Origin: Schizochytrium sp. TIO01
Taxonomy: Eukaryota > Sar > Bigyra > Thraustochytrida > Thraustochytriidae
Reading direction: 5' to 3'
DNA length: 64,000 bases
NCBI GenBank assembly: GCA_004764695.1
Contig: SMSO01000031.1
Coordinates: 6,877,261-6,941,260 of the forward strand
Shown: positions 41,825-53,600 of the stretch, piece after piece
Layout of the letters: every line of letters begins with the position of its first letter
Position numbering within the stretch: the first letter of the stretch is position 1
Made by a program: the position numbers and the translations under genes
Notes under the pieces: model-generated
Told to the model about the DNA's origin: nothing
The model's input: only the letters and a program-made list of their open reading frames with translations
Databases searched by the model: none

Positions 41825-43309
41825 TTCTTCTAAGAATAAATTATTTAAAGATCTTCAAGTCCTTCCCAAGAGCGCGGGTAAGCTCGGAGTTACTTCTTTA
41901 GCACGCTTGGAGTGTCTGCTATTCACGAGGGCAGCACATGCAACACTGGATTGCACAATGCTCTATGACTCGTGTGATGAAATTCGCTGCGTCTGGTTAT
42001 TGCTACTTAGGCTTATTATTTTGTGTTAAGCATTTTTTCTTGTCATGTTTGTCATTTTTAATTTTTTTTTTTAAGTTTTTGTTTTGCGGCATTCTGTTTT
42101 CTGATCATTTGTTTTGTGTTTTGTGGTGCTAGGTACGTTTGAGTTGTGATCAAAAGGATTGAAAAGGTAGTCTATGATGTATAGGATTTATGAAAAGTAG
42201 GATTGTTTTCAAGGAAAAGGACAGCTTTTGAGAGCACATTTGTCAAGAATAGTGGCAAAGAGGATCTCTGATTCTATGTTCTATCCTGATTTCAACTCAA
42301 AGTGGTTTGCTCCAAATCCTTTCATTCCTCACTCACTCGTGGATCGTGTGAGGTCCATCCAAAGTAGACGCCGATCCAGGAAGCCAATTGGTAAGCAAAA
42401 GAACTTGCTTCTGTAAATAATCTTTGAAATTGCAATCCTCCGGTTCTGCTATATTACATATGTATAATCCTTTGTTGTCCTGGTAGAGATTAAGTGCATG
42501 TTGATCTGCTGAGGTCACTTTGGTCCTCTATGAATGTTTCAACTGCAGCTGAATGGTCCGCAAAAACCCTGCGTAAGCTTGTCGCGAACCTACTTTTGAA
42601 TGTTCTGAATTGGCCGATGCCAATTTTTAATTTGCAGTGGAGGAAAAAAAAGACTGAGGTTTTAGAGGTTTGCGTGCAAGAAATTTTTGCCTTAATTATG
42701 ATTTTAATATATGTTCCTGGCCCTTGCTCTTAACCATGTATCGTATCGAGCGATATTGAACATTCTTAGAAAAGTTGAATGAGGAAGTAGATGACGATTC
42801 TGATGAACAAACAATCCAATGAGCAACCAATTACATTTGCTGCATTCCAAAAGAAGCGCAATCAACGAAAGAGTAAATTAGGACTGTAACGCACTTCTTT
42901 TTGAAGCTTCTAGCCCCTGAAGACGAGAAGTTTAGCCACAGATGTATCTCTGATAAATTCTCCAAGATTAAAGACGTCTATTATGTTCTCTTTCTCTTTC
43001 CTATTCTATATTGTTATTATTATTATTTCTATTTTTATTTTTATTTGAAAAATTAAAATTGAAAATTCTCGTCATTTTTTTCAACAATTATTTCTAGGCC
43101 TAATTTTTATTTTATTTTGGCAAATATTTTTGAAGTATTTGCCAAGGGTTTTCCTAATAAATCTGGACGGGCAATCCAGACAAACCAGCGTTGGCATGTG
43201 GAGTAGGATTGCTGGGGCTTCGAAAGCATCGGCGACCTGGACCAAAGTAAGGCGCGCGTCAGTGATTTGGAGAGCTCTAGCAGCGCTTTTGTGGAACCTA
43301 ACAGTAGTC
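41825..43309. other. divergent intergenic region, no supported gene
   Basis: It is AT-rich with T-runs near 42058-42075 and a TTAT/TTTTA-rich tract at about 43010-43120. The part after 43196 could be 5' extension of the methyltransferase frame. Confidence 0.45.
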
Positions 43310-44044
43310 ATGGCAGAGCAACCTGCCGAAGCACCTTTGCTGCTAGGCTGGCGCGAGTTTCCTGTGGATTGCAGTCGTGGTGAACTTGTGGTGGGCGGGC
43401 AAACAGTATTGGCCGCAGAGGTGCCGAACTCCGGTCAAGGCACAGGCCTTGTGGTATGGGACGGTAGTATCGTACTAGCAAAATTTGTGGAACATCTTGA
43501 ACATGATTCTCGACAACACGGATCGAAAAATGCAATTCGGAGCGGTAAAGTCCTTGAACTGGGCTGTGGAACTGGCATCGTGGGCCTTGCAGCAGCAGCC
43601 CTTGGAGCAGACAAGGTATATCTTACGGATCTCGCGTATGCTTTGGAGAACACTCGTGAGAATGTAGAAAAGAATGAAGCCTTAAAAGATCGTGTGGAAG
43701 TCTTCCCACTTGACTGGACTGCGGAGATTCAAGATGAACGTGCAGTTGGAGGCCAGCTCACACACATCTTGGCTGCGGACGTTATTTGGATTCCGGAGCT
43801 TGTTGTGCCATTTGTTAACACGCTGGAACGCCTTGCAAAAGCCAATGCCAACCTGCAAAAGATACTCTTTGCACACCAGACCAGAGCACTGCGCACTGAC
43901 GAAATGCTGTGGGCAGAACTGCGCTCTCGTGGGTTCGAGATTATTGAAATTTCGGCAGAAAAATACCATCCCGAATTTATGAGTAAACGCATCAAAATCT
44001 ACGAGTTTAAATCTGGCAGTCAAAACGTTTGCGATGCTTCATAA
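43310..44044 (+). CDS. METTL21-like protein lysine methyltransferase (methyltransferase family 16)
   Basis: This is an AdoMet-dependent methyltransferase of 244 residues from the ATG at 43310. An in-frame ATG at 43196 would add 38 residues with a basic/tryptophan-rich N-terminus. Motif I is complete (VLELGCGTGIVGLAAAALGA), followed by VYLTDL (motif II acidic residue), the family-16 linker ENTRENVEKN and the post-motif AADVIW. The layout GxxxWDGSIVLAKFVEH before motif I is typical of METTL21/FAM86-type seven-strand enzymes, which methylate lysines of chaperones or elongation factors. The particular substrate cannot be told from the sequence. Confidence 0.85.
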   Translation: MAEQPAEAPLLLGWREFPVDCSRGELVVGGQTVLAAEVPNSGQGTGLVVWDGSIVLAKFVEHLEHDSRQHGSKNAIRSGKVLELGCGTGIVGLAAAALGADKVYLTDLAYALENTRENVEKNEALKDRVEVFPLDWTAEIQDERAVGGQLTHILAADVIWIPELVVPFVNTLERLAKANANLQKILFAHQTRALRTDEMLWAELRSRGFEIIEISAEKYHPEFMSKRIKIYEFKSGSQNVCDAS

Positions 44045-44677
44045 TTCCTATATATTGAGAATGAAGAAAACAAGTAAGGGTTAGCAGCAGTAGTGTCACT
44101 AAATCATGAGCTTTGTCCTCCGATCCGAGATTTGGGCTTGTATGGCGTTGTCTGCATTTCGCCTAATGGCCTAAATGGGTGTAGTATATATTGCTACTTC
44201 GAGTTCGGGCTCTACATCTAATTTGAAGGGAATTATCAGGGCTGCTATTCTTCATGAATGTGTTATTTTGCTTGTGAATATGAAAATCATATCTCCGCGC
44301 AAATTATAACGGGCAAGCCCCTGTTATGTCGCCAATAACATCCTGATGATGTTTAAGGGGTATTATTGCTTTAGATGTAAAGAAGCACATGATGAGTCGG
44401 GACCTGACCTTTCATTTTTCTTTTCTTTTTCTGTACTGAATGTTATGGAATGACTTCGCCACAATGATACACGAGATAAAGCCTAATCAGTGGAACAACT
44501 TTTCTTTCTTTTCTTAAATCTCGTGATATGTATCGTATGACTGTTGCGAGATTCAGGTGTTCTCATTTTGTTCTTATTTTTATTGACCAGTTCAAATAAT
44601 ATGAAAATATATATAACTTAATAGAAATTTATTCTGTCTTAACCATTTACATTTCAACAGCCATCGCTTACCTGGGC
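44045..44677. other. convergent 3' intergenic region
   Basis: This AT-rich region lies between the methyltransferase and the 3' end of the giant gene. No gene is seen. Confidence 0.5.
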
Positions 44678-47600
44678 CTATGCCCGAACTGTATTCATCG
44701 GCTCGTCGTCGTATTCATCCTCACTAGACTCGTTGACACCCCCGCCTGTATCATCGTCACTGCCGTTATCACTATCATCGTCATCACTATTGTCATTAAA
44801 GTTAGTGATGTATGCGCTGACTGGGGCGCCGCGGCCTATACCAGCAACCGCACTTGCAGTAGAGCGCACGGCGGATGATGCACCACCAGAGGCGCCGCTA
44901 CTCATTCCATAGTCGTTGTCAATAGCACTCGGAACAATAGATTGGGAAGCACGACGGTCAAGGATAACTGTATCTGGGTCATCTTTTTCCTGCCGAAGTC
45001 GATATATTTTGACAGCAAAGACAGCAAAAATGATAGCTAGCAAACAGCTCGCGCCAATCACCATGTAGACAATTGGGTTAGTTTTGGTTTCTTCTGAAGA
45101 TGAAGACAAATTATTTCCAGAAGGAGCCAGGGTGATACTTCCTTCGTTCGAGGAGCCCGAATCAGTCCCGTTAGTGGCATCGTCACAGGGTTGATCTGTA
45201 AGCACGGCTTCGAATAAAGCAGTTTCAGCAGCAGTGATGCTGAGGTTGGCAAGTTTGAGAAGATTTCTAGAAAGTGGAGTAAGGCATGATGCTCCCACAG
45301 TGCATGAAAGCACCTTTTGCCATGAACCAGGTGTTCCGGCCTCAGGCAGTGCAGCTGCAGATGCAAATTTATCAGCACATTCGTCTGTGTCTGTAAGTGC
45401 ATCTGCTGGAAGCCAAAGAATCAGATTGTCCAGAATGCCTCCTGATTTGTACAAAAGTTCAAGCAAATCAGCTTTACTAGCGGTAGTCAGCTGACAAATA
45501 CTCTCAATGCCTGCATCAACTCCATCAGGAAAAAGTTGCCCAATCAATGGAAGTTGATTTTTGTAAGCCTGAATTAGAAGCTCAAGACAGGAACCTTCAT
45601 TTACACATGCAGTACTCTTATCTGCCAATGATGTCATACATGTCTCATCGTCGATATCTACCATGTTGAGCACAAGTTCCATTAACTCAGGCCAATAGGT
45701 ATTTAGAGTTTTTATCATTACGTCCATGTCTGACAACGAACTTGCGTACAGGTCTGTGTAGTTGCAGATTTCATGAATGATTTGAGAAGTCTTGCTAGGA
45801 AGGAAGGGGCCCCACAGAGGTAAGGTTTCAAGACCGTTTGTAAGGGAATCGATACATGTGTCGCTGATATGGCACAAACTTTTGACAGGGGCAAGAATGT
45901 ATCCGGTAGTATTCACAATGTCTAAAGAGAAACGCTCTAGCTGAGTTGCACAACTGGTATCCCCTGTGATACTTTGAGTTACAATATACATGAGTTTGCT
46001 CAAAGTATTCTCAACAAACTCTTTCCAGGTTGACGTTTCTGCTGCAAACTCACAAATGCCATCAAAAAGAGGAGACAACCCCTTTGGAATGTAATCTCCA
46101 ACCAGAGGTAAAGTCTCAAGTCCATCACTCAATTGAGCAACACATGTTGCGTTTTGACACATTGTTGATACAGAGATGTCACTAATTTGCTCAAGCCATG
46201 TTTCACAGTTCGTATCAACACCAGCCATAAGTCCTGCAATTTGTAGAAGAATGGGCCCCTCTTTTGCAAGGTACGTAGAAAGTGAAGCGCGATTTACTAC
46301 ATCATCGTCAGCCATGAGGTCGCAGGTATCTTTGATTAATGTTTCAACATCGTTCGGAACATATAGGCCAACATATGGCAAGTTCTGCAGCTTTGCTGCT
46401 ACTTCAGCAAGACAGGTCGCATTTGGGACCTTTGTGCATAAGGTATCTGCATCAATTGCCCCACCCCGGCTTTTAAAGAGGGCGGCAACATCCTCAACTT
46501 GACTCGTACACGAGGTGTCCAGGTCTAACAAAGATGCTGTCGATGACAATAATTGGGGAATAGCCTCAAGAGCAACGTCTCTCGATGTAGCGTTCATGAT
46601 AATACATGTTGTACTGAGAACTTCACCGGTACGTGGGTGCAAATATTCATTTACCACAGGCATCGTTGTTAGCTTTGCGCATGCGTATTGGATGCAGTTA
46701 GGGCTGACTTCTGAGCAAAACGGGTACATTCTAAAGGCGTCACTATTTTCCTCTGCGTAGGAAATTAACATTGTACCGCATCCAAGTGACGAAGTATTAG
46801 CAGTCGAAAGAAGACGCCCATCTCCTGGGGCAACCTCATCACCAAGAACTTTGCCAAGCAAGAGTAGAACCCTAGGTAGCATGCGAATAAATGCACTGTT
46901 TGCAGTTTCAGAGATCTCGAGATAGTCGCTTCCGCGTACTTCTGATTGTAGGACACATGCATCGTTAAGAATACTTGGAATGCTGTCCGGAATGTATTGA
47001 CCAACAAGAGGAAGTTCTTGTAGAGCATCAATTACGTTGCTGGTACAATTATTTGACAGGAGACACAGGTTGCGAATGTTTACACTGCCCGTGCGTTTAT
47101 TCACAACGTAATCCTCGATCTGGGTCTGGCACGAGCCACTAATGTCGAGGTGGCCCCCAATGATGATTTTACCAAGTAGTTCGATTATAGTAGGGACATG
47201 CTCCATTAAAGAGGAGATACTATCACCGTCTTTCAATACTCCGCACAGTGCTCCAATAAGTTGATCGGTTCCAATCGGTAGATAATCTCCGATGAAAGGG
47301 ATACTACTGAGTGTTTTTACAACTTCAGTTGTGCATTCAGATGACATTCCCGTGCAAAACATCTCTGCATCGAAGTCTTCAACCAAAATACTCGACTTGA
47401 TCTCCGCTGCACATGTGTCCGAAGGATACCCCAGCATAAACGCGAGGATATCTAGTAGTGACCCGAGGTAGGGCAAGAGGGCAAAAATGGTTTCGTCGCC
47501 TGATGTCAAGACTTCGCACCCAGTCACAAGGAGTTCGCTAATACCATCAGGTGCAAGGCTCGGCAAATTATTCGCCAACTCCTGGACACACTGTGTACCA

Positions 47601-50600
47601 AGGCTCGTACAAATCTTTAGCGGGGTTGTCGTGTCAACATCCTTGGATGCGCAAGTGCTATTTGAATCTTCAAAGACAGTCTGAATGATAACCGGGAGGT
47701 AAGTTTCAATAAAGTCTGCCATTGACCCATCGCCTGATTGTACGGCACACAAATCAACAACTACGTCAGAGGCCCATGAAGGAATGAACTTGCCTAGCAA
47801 CGGCAGAGCTGAGAGTTTAGAAAAGTACTCTGCTAAGCAGTCATCCCCAATTGAGCAAAGGTTAGATACATTGACAGGCAAAAGGCAGCTATCTTGAACA
47901 CCTGCTATAATTCCAGCATTTCTCATGAGAACAGGCATGTCGGTTTTAAGGAACGACTCTTCATCAATGTCACTATCTTGAAACAGTTTACAGCCACTGT
48001 CAAGACTATCAATGAAAGCTTCAACAACACCATCTGGTATGTGTTCCCCAATGTATTCAATTTCTTCGAGTTTGTCATTAAGCTCCAGGACACAAGCTCT
48101 CACTTCATCTGAAGATTCACAGACAAATGTTACTCCATCAATCTCAGTTGTTGCATCGGAGCTGAGGGGCACAACAGACTCCAAAACTGTCAAACAGGTG
48201 TCGCTCACTTGAGGAGCAAGATCTTCTATGAAAGGCATGCTTTTCATTGTTCTGAGCGCATCAATAAAGTCTGGGATTTTAAAAATAAACTCAGATAAAT
48301 TGATGCCTTCCATGCCTGTTGCAATATCATTCATCATTTCGCAGGCCTCAATAACTACGTCGTAAATAAGCTTCTTAACATAAGCCTCCAGAGAATCATA
48401 TTCTCCATCTGTAGCTACTTCAAAAATACTACGGACTTGCGAAATTGTATCAAGTTGGTGTGCAATGTAAACAATGCAATCATTGCCATCATCATCTAGG
48501 CCACAAACGGTGGTGATAATTGCATCTGATGTGTCAATTTCCTCGGCAAATGAGTCAACAACCTCAAGACACTCACTTTTAAATGTTGGAACGTATTCAC
48601 TAATGACAGGAAAGCTATTAAGCTCTTCCATGATATGCAAAATGTCACTCAGAGAATACATAATTGAAGACGCAGTGATTTCAGCAATTTCATCCAGTAG
48701 CGAGCAGGCGTACTCCCTAATGTCAAAAGCACTGTCCACCATGGTACTTAATGAATAGTTGCCTCCCAGTGAAGAGGATAAAGATGACATCAGAGGGATC
48801 GCTACAATGGCGTGGCCGGCTTCGCGAAAACATGCCCCCTCTGCTTCATTGAATGAACACAAAATAGATGTAAGGCCAGAAAAGTCAATACTGCCGAATA
48901 TATTCACGAGACCCATCTCATTCACAATTGCTGCTCCGTTTTCGAGTTTTGCGGTGATATTAACAGCAAACAGGGTCTTACACTCGGAGGAGATTACTGG
49001 AATATAAGATGACAGAAAATCCATCTCCTCCAGTTGGCTAAGAATCGTGATTAGATCTGGTAGCGCAGATACAAAGCCAAGATAGTCTGTATCTTCAGTA
49101 GAAAGCCAAAGAGGGCACGCGGTCGTTTCCATGAGGCTAATTACGTTACTCATCAGCCCCTCCGGGATAGTGTCGGAAACCAATGGAAGCTGCTCAATTG
49201 CGGTCGATGCTTTCCGAAGGCAGGCAAATTCAGAAGAGGTAGCTTCACAAATTTCATCAGGAAGCATGTCAACGGAAACTTCACTAAAGCGACTGGCCAT
49301 GTCCTGCATTTCTGAGTGACATTCTGTGCCAATATCAACATCATAAAGCCCAAGAGAGCGTGCCACAACATCTACTTTTTCAAAAAGCACCATCAACTCG
49401 GGGAGATGGCGCAAAATATCAGTTGCCTCAATCGTACTAGAGCCAATGATCTCACAAACTGACGGAATAAGCTGGACTGTGGCGTTCAATAAATCCTCAA
49501 GGCCTGACGTGAAGTTTAGAATGTCGATAGATGCTCCAAGTTCAACAATACATGTTGTCTCAGAGGTTGTAAGACCACACATGACACTCACAGGGTCCAA
49601 TGTTTCTGACGTCAAGCGAGTAGTTAATTCCACAACGCTGGAAATACAAATATCTGGAACCCATGGTACATAGGCTTGTAAGGCTGGGTAACCATGAAGC
49701 TCTCGCAAAAGATCAAAGGCAGCTGGTAAAGCTGATATGATACCTTCAAAACTAATCTCCCCTAGCTCATCCATTGCTACGCACAGAATATCTGGCAGGG
49801 CATCCATAACTGTGCGCACGAGGGATTGCCCAGAGACAGCCATTTCTTCGAGATCGCCGTAAAGGAAGTTGCGGAAAAACTCCGTTTCCTCGAGGTTGTC
49901 GCCAAGAAGTGCGATGCATTCGCGATCGTCGTCAACCAGCAGACAGAGCTTCTGAGCTTTAAAGTTGGTCAACAATGCACTAATACGAGGATAGGAGATG
50001 TCCGTGCAGTTTCCACCTGGGATTTGTGGGAAATAATCTTCAAAAAGCGAGGGAGCCAATCGATTTGCAAGATCAATTGCATACAAAATTGTATCGAGAT
50101 GGCCCAAAATAGATGTAATATCAACATCGGTGTCATAAGACAGTGCAGCACACGCAGCGTCGAGTGGATCACCGAGTAATGTACTAATTAGGTCATCACG
50201 TCCTAGCATCGAATTCACAAAACTAATATCCTCGATAGTGCTACCGAGGCTGCGAATGCAGACCTTGCCAGCATCTGTTATTCCTCCGCAAAGTATATCA
50301 AGGATATCTCCATTGTTGATCGCTGCTGCAATATCTTCCAGGACAGACTCTGTGCACTCTTCATCGGGAAATGCAGGCAAAAAGGTTGGCCCAACAGCAG
50401 TTGCCGCATCGGCATAGACTTGGGCAACGTCTGGGATACTAAGGATGGCTTCTGTGACATTCACATTACCTGTTTCATCTAGAACGCGTGCGATTACAGA
50501 GCAGATTCGTGGCATAATTTTCTGAGTAAAGGCAACAATGACAGTCTCAACAGAAAGGCTGGATAATCCAATAAGAGGGCTTTGATCAACTTGCGCTCCA

Positions 50601-53600
50601 ATATCTTGCAAACAGGATTCCAGGTCACTATTATCAAGCACTAGGAGACAAATAGTATGCGGAAGAAGTGCAATATTGTCATCAGAGGCCGAAAGGGAAC
50701 TTTGCACATCTGCAATGCTTGTATGGTACTCATCTGCACAAGTATCATCAATAGTTGGAATGATTCCCTGGAAAACCTTATACTGGCTCAGTTGCTGAAG
50801 AATACTCACCATTTTGTCCAGAGCAATAAAGACATTATCAAGAATGTCAACACCTTCTACGATGCTACAAACACTTGGTAATGAGGCGAGCAGGGTTGTT
50901 ACCAGGGTCTTGATGTTATCAGGGTCATCCGTTTCTAGTTGCTGAGCTGCAAGATTGGCAATAACTGTAACATCAAGAATGCTGTCAACCATGCTAACAA
51001 TGCAAGTACTTTCGTCACTTGTGATGCCGCAAGTTCCCTCAATTGCGCCATCTTCTTCAAAACGGGGAATGAGGGATGATTTGAAAAGTGCTGAGCAATC
51101 ATCGTCGATGTCAGGAATATACTCACTCAATGCGTCAATTTCATGAAGTTGATCAAGAAGATCGAGGACATAAGGTAAACTCGAGATAATCGAGTTGTAG
51201 TCAAAGGTACCTAACTCGTCCACTAGCGCGCATGCTGTTGGAAGCGTATCAACAACAGCCGCAGCAACTCCATCTTCAATCACCAAAGGCCAAGAAATTT
51301 CTCGAAAGCACTGTTGCGTTGCGTTTGTCATATTGCACAATACTCCTGGAACACCAGTCACTCCAACAGGTGACAAAGTTTCTGCAAGGTCTTTATAGTT
51401 TTCCATGCATGCATCACTTACATCTGGTAGGTAGGGCTCCACGAAAGAAACGTCACGCAGGGCGTCAAACAGAGATATCACTGTAGGGAGATAGGTCAGA
51501 ATTTCATCAGCAGAAGGAAAAGAACCACTTTCATCAAAAAGCGCACATAAGAGAGGGAGCAACTTCAAAAGGTCGAGCGCGATGGATTCTGCATCAGGAA
51601 CAATGCCAGCAATCCATTCAACCTCTGAAAGACTGTAACCTAGGTCAGCAAGACAAGCTTGACCTTCGGAGGTAATAGCACAAAGGGTGCTCGCAACGGC
51701 CTCCTCAAGAGAGCTATCTGATGAGCCACTATTGCTATTTTCCACAGCCGTAGCAAGGCTAGCTGTAATGGAAGGAATCTCGCTAGTGCACGAGCTTGGG
51801 ATATCAGGAATGTATGGATCCAAGAGCGTGAAGTTGTTAAGTTTCTCCAGTATGGAAAGTGCTGTTGGAATTTGATCCGATAGCTTGGTGAGTTCCATTT
51901 GCTCGATATTCTCTACTGCCTCACAAGCCTCGACGCGGACAGTAGTGACAGCATATCGCAAGAGCCCACGTCCTCCGATAAGCTCCCTTAGCATCTCAAC
52001 ATCATCTACGCTATCTCCAATTAAGGCAAAGCATTCTGCTTCCTCACTGTCAAGGTCACAGATAGCTAGCGGCTGAGGGTTTGCCACAAATTTGGCTGCT
52101 GCACTTTCGTACGAGCTATCACAGGTGTCATGAGGAATATCAGGAATGTAATTCGCAACTGTTGAGGGCATTGACTCTTTGAGATCGGTCATGAAATGAA
52201 GAATTTGTGGAAGTTTACCAATCAGGTTGGTGACATCAATCGAGTCAAAATCAGAGCCAATAATAGAACACGCAGTTGGGATTTGGGTTTGAATGAGATC
52301 TTGAAGGAAATTATCTTCAATACCGATAGCTTCCTGCAAGGCATCAGCATTATCAATTCCATCCCCAATTGCAACAAGACAATTCTTCTCCTTAGCTGTG
52401 AGCCCCTCGCAAAGAATGTTGAGCGCGGTAGTCGGTTCGTTTACGATTTGTAAGAGTTGAGATTGTACGTCAGCAAGAACTGTGCTTGAGCAGTTTTCTG
52501 TGGGAAATTCTGGCATGTAATCTTCGAGAAAGCTTGGAATCAAATCACTGGATCGGAGGCCAGAATACCACGTGATGATCTCAGGAAGTTTGCTAATGAT
52601 GAACTCGATAGAGTCCACCATCGAGTCTTCTGGCGCAAGAATTGAGCATGCGCTAGGCAACAGCGTATTTGGAATAGCTTGAATCAATCCAGTAGATCCG
52701 AGCAAATTAACCAGAAAAGGTGTAGCATCAATTTGGTCACCAAGGTCTGCAAGGCACTCGTAGTACCCAGCACTCTTCCAAGAAACACACATCTCGTTAA
52801 TAAGTTGTGAGAAAGTCACTTCACCGTCATCAAGAAAGTTGTATATATCCTTGGCAATTGTCTGAAATCCTTTTCGGCAAGTTGCATTTCGAGGGATTTG
52901 AGGCAAATAGTTTTGCAGTGGATACACGCTGGTTGAAGTATCCGAACCATCTGTACTTACGGAAGTCAGCGAGTCAAACAAAGTCAAGAGTGATGGTAAA
53001 GACTCCAACAGCTTATCAACAGAAAATTCACCTGCAGTATTTCGGATATCTTTGCAGACTTGCGGCACAATGTCCTCTACAATAAGCTCTAAAGTACCCT
53101 TACCAATCTGCTCACGTACAAATGCGATCTTGTCGAGAGCTCTGGATAGCTTCACAAGGCATGGCATCTTGGAAAATCTAGCACAGATGTGTGTTATAAC
53201 TTGGGTGTCCTCTCCATCGATAACTTGCGCAATCCATGTACCATACGCAGCAAATTGTTTGCTGCAGGTTTTGTCTTGAAGCAATGTGTGAATGCTTGGA
53301 AACTGTTCTCGCAATGGAATAATATCCAGGGCTGTAATCGCATTCAGAAGTACAGGAAAAGCTGCCACAAGGTCTCCGACATCAATACTTGAGCCATGAA
53401 TAGCTGTGCAAAGCTCGGGAAAAGGTCGTAAAAGAGTACATAGAATGTTGCATTTGGTCCAACTGTTGAGACTGTTGAACTAAATAGGGACTTTACTAGA
53501 CTGCTAGTTTCTAGAGACTCTCCGATTGCAAGCATGCATGACTGAGTTGCACCAGATGATAGGGTGCATAGTTTCGCAGGCAAAATATCAGTTTGCTCAA

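Noticed and set aside
44678-53368. elicitin or saposin assignment of the repeats
   Set aside because: Elicitins and saposins have six cysteines with tighter spacing. These units have four and different distances.
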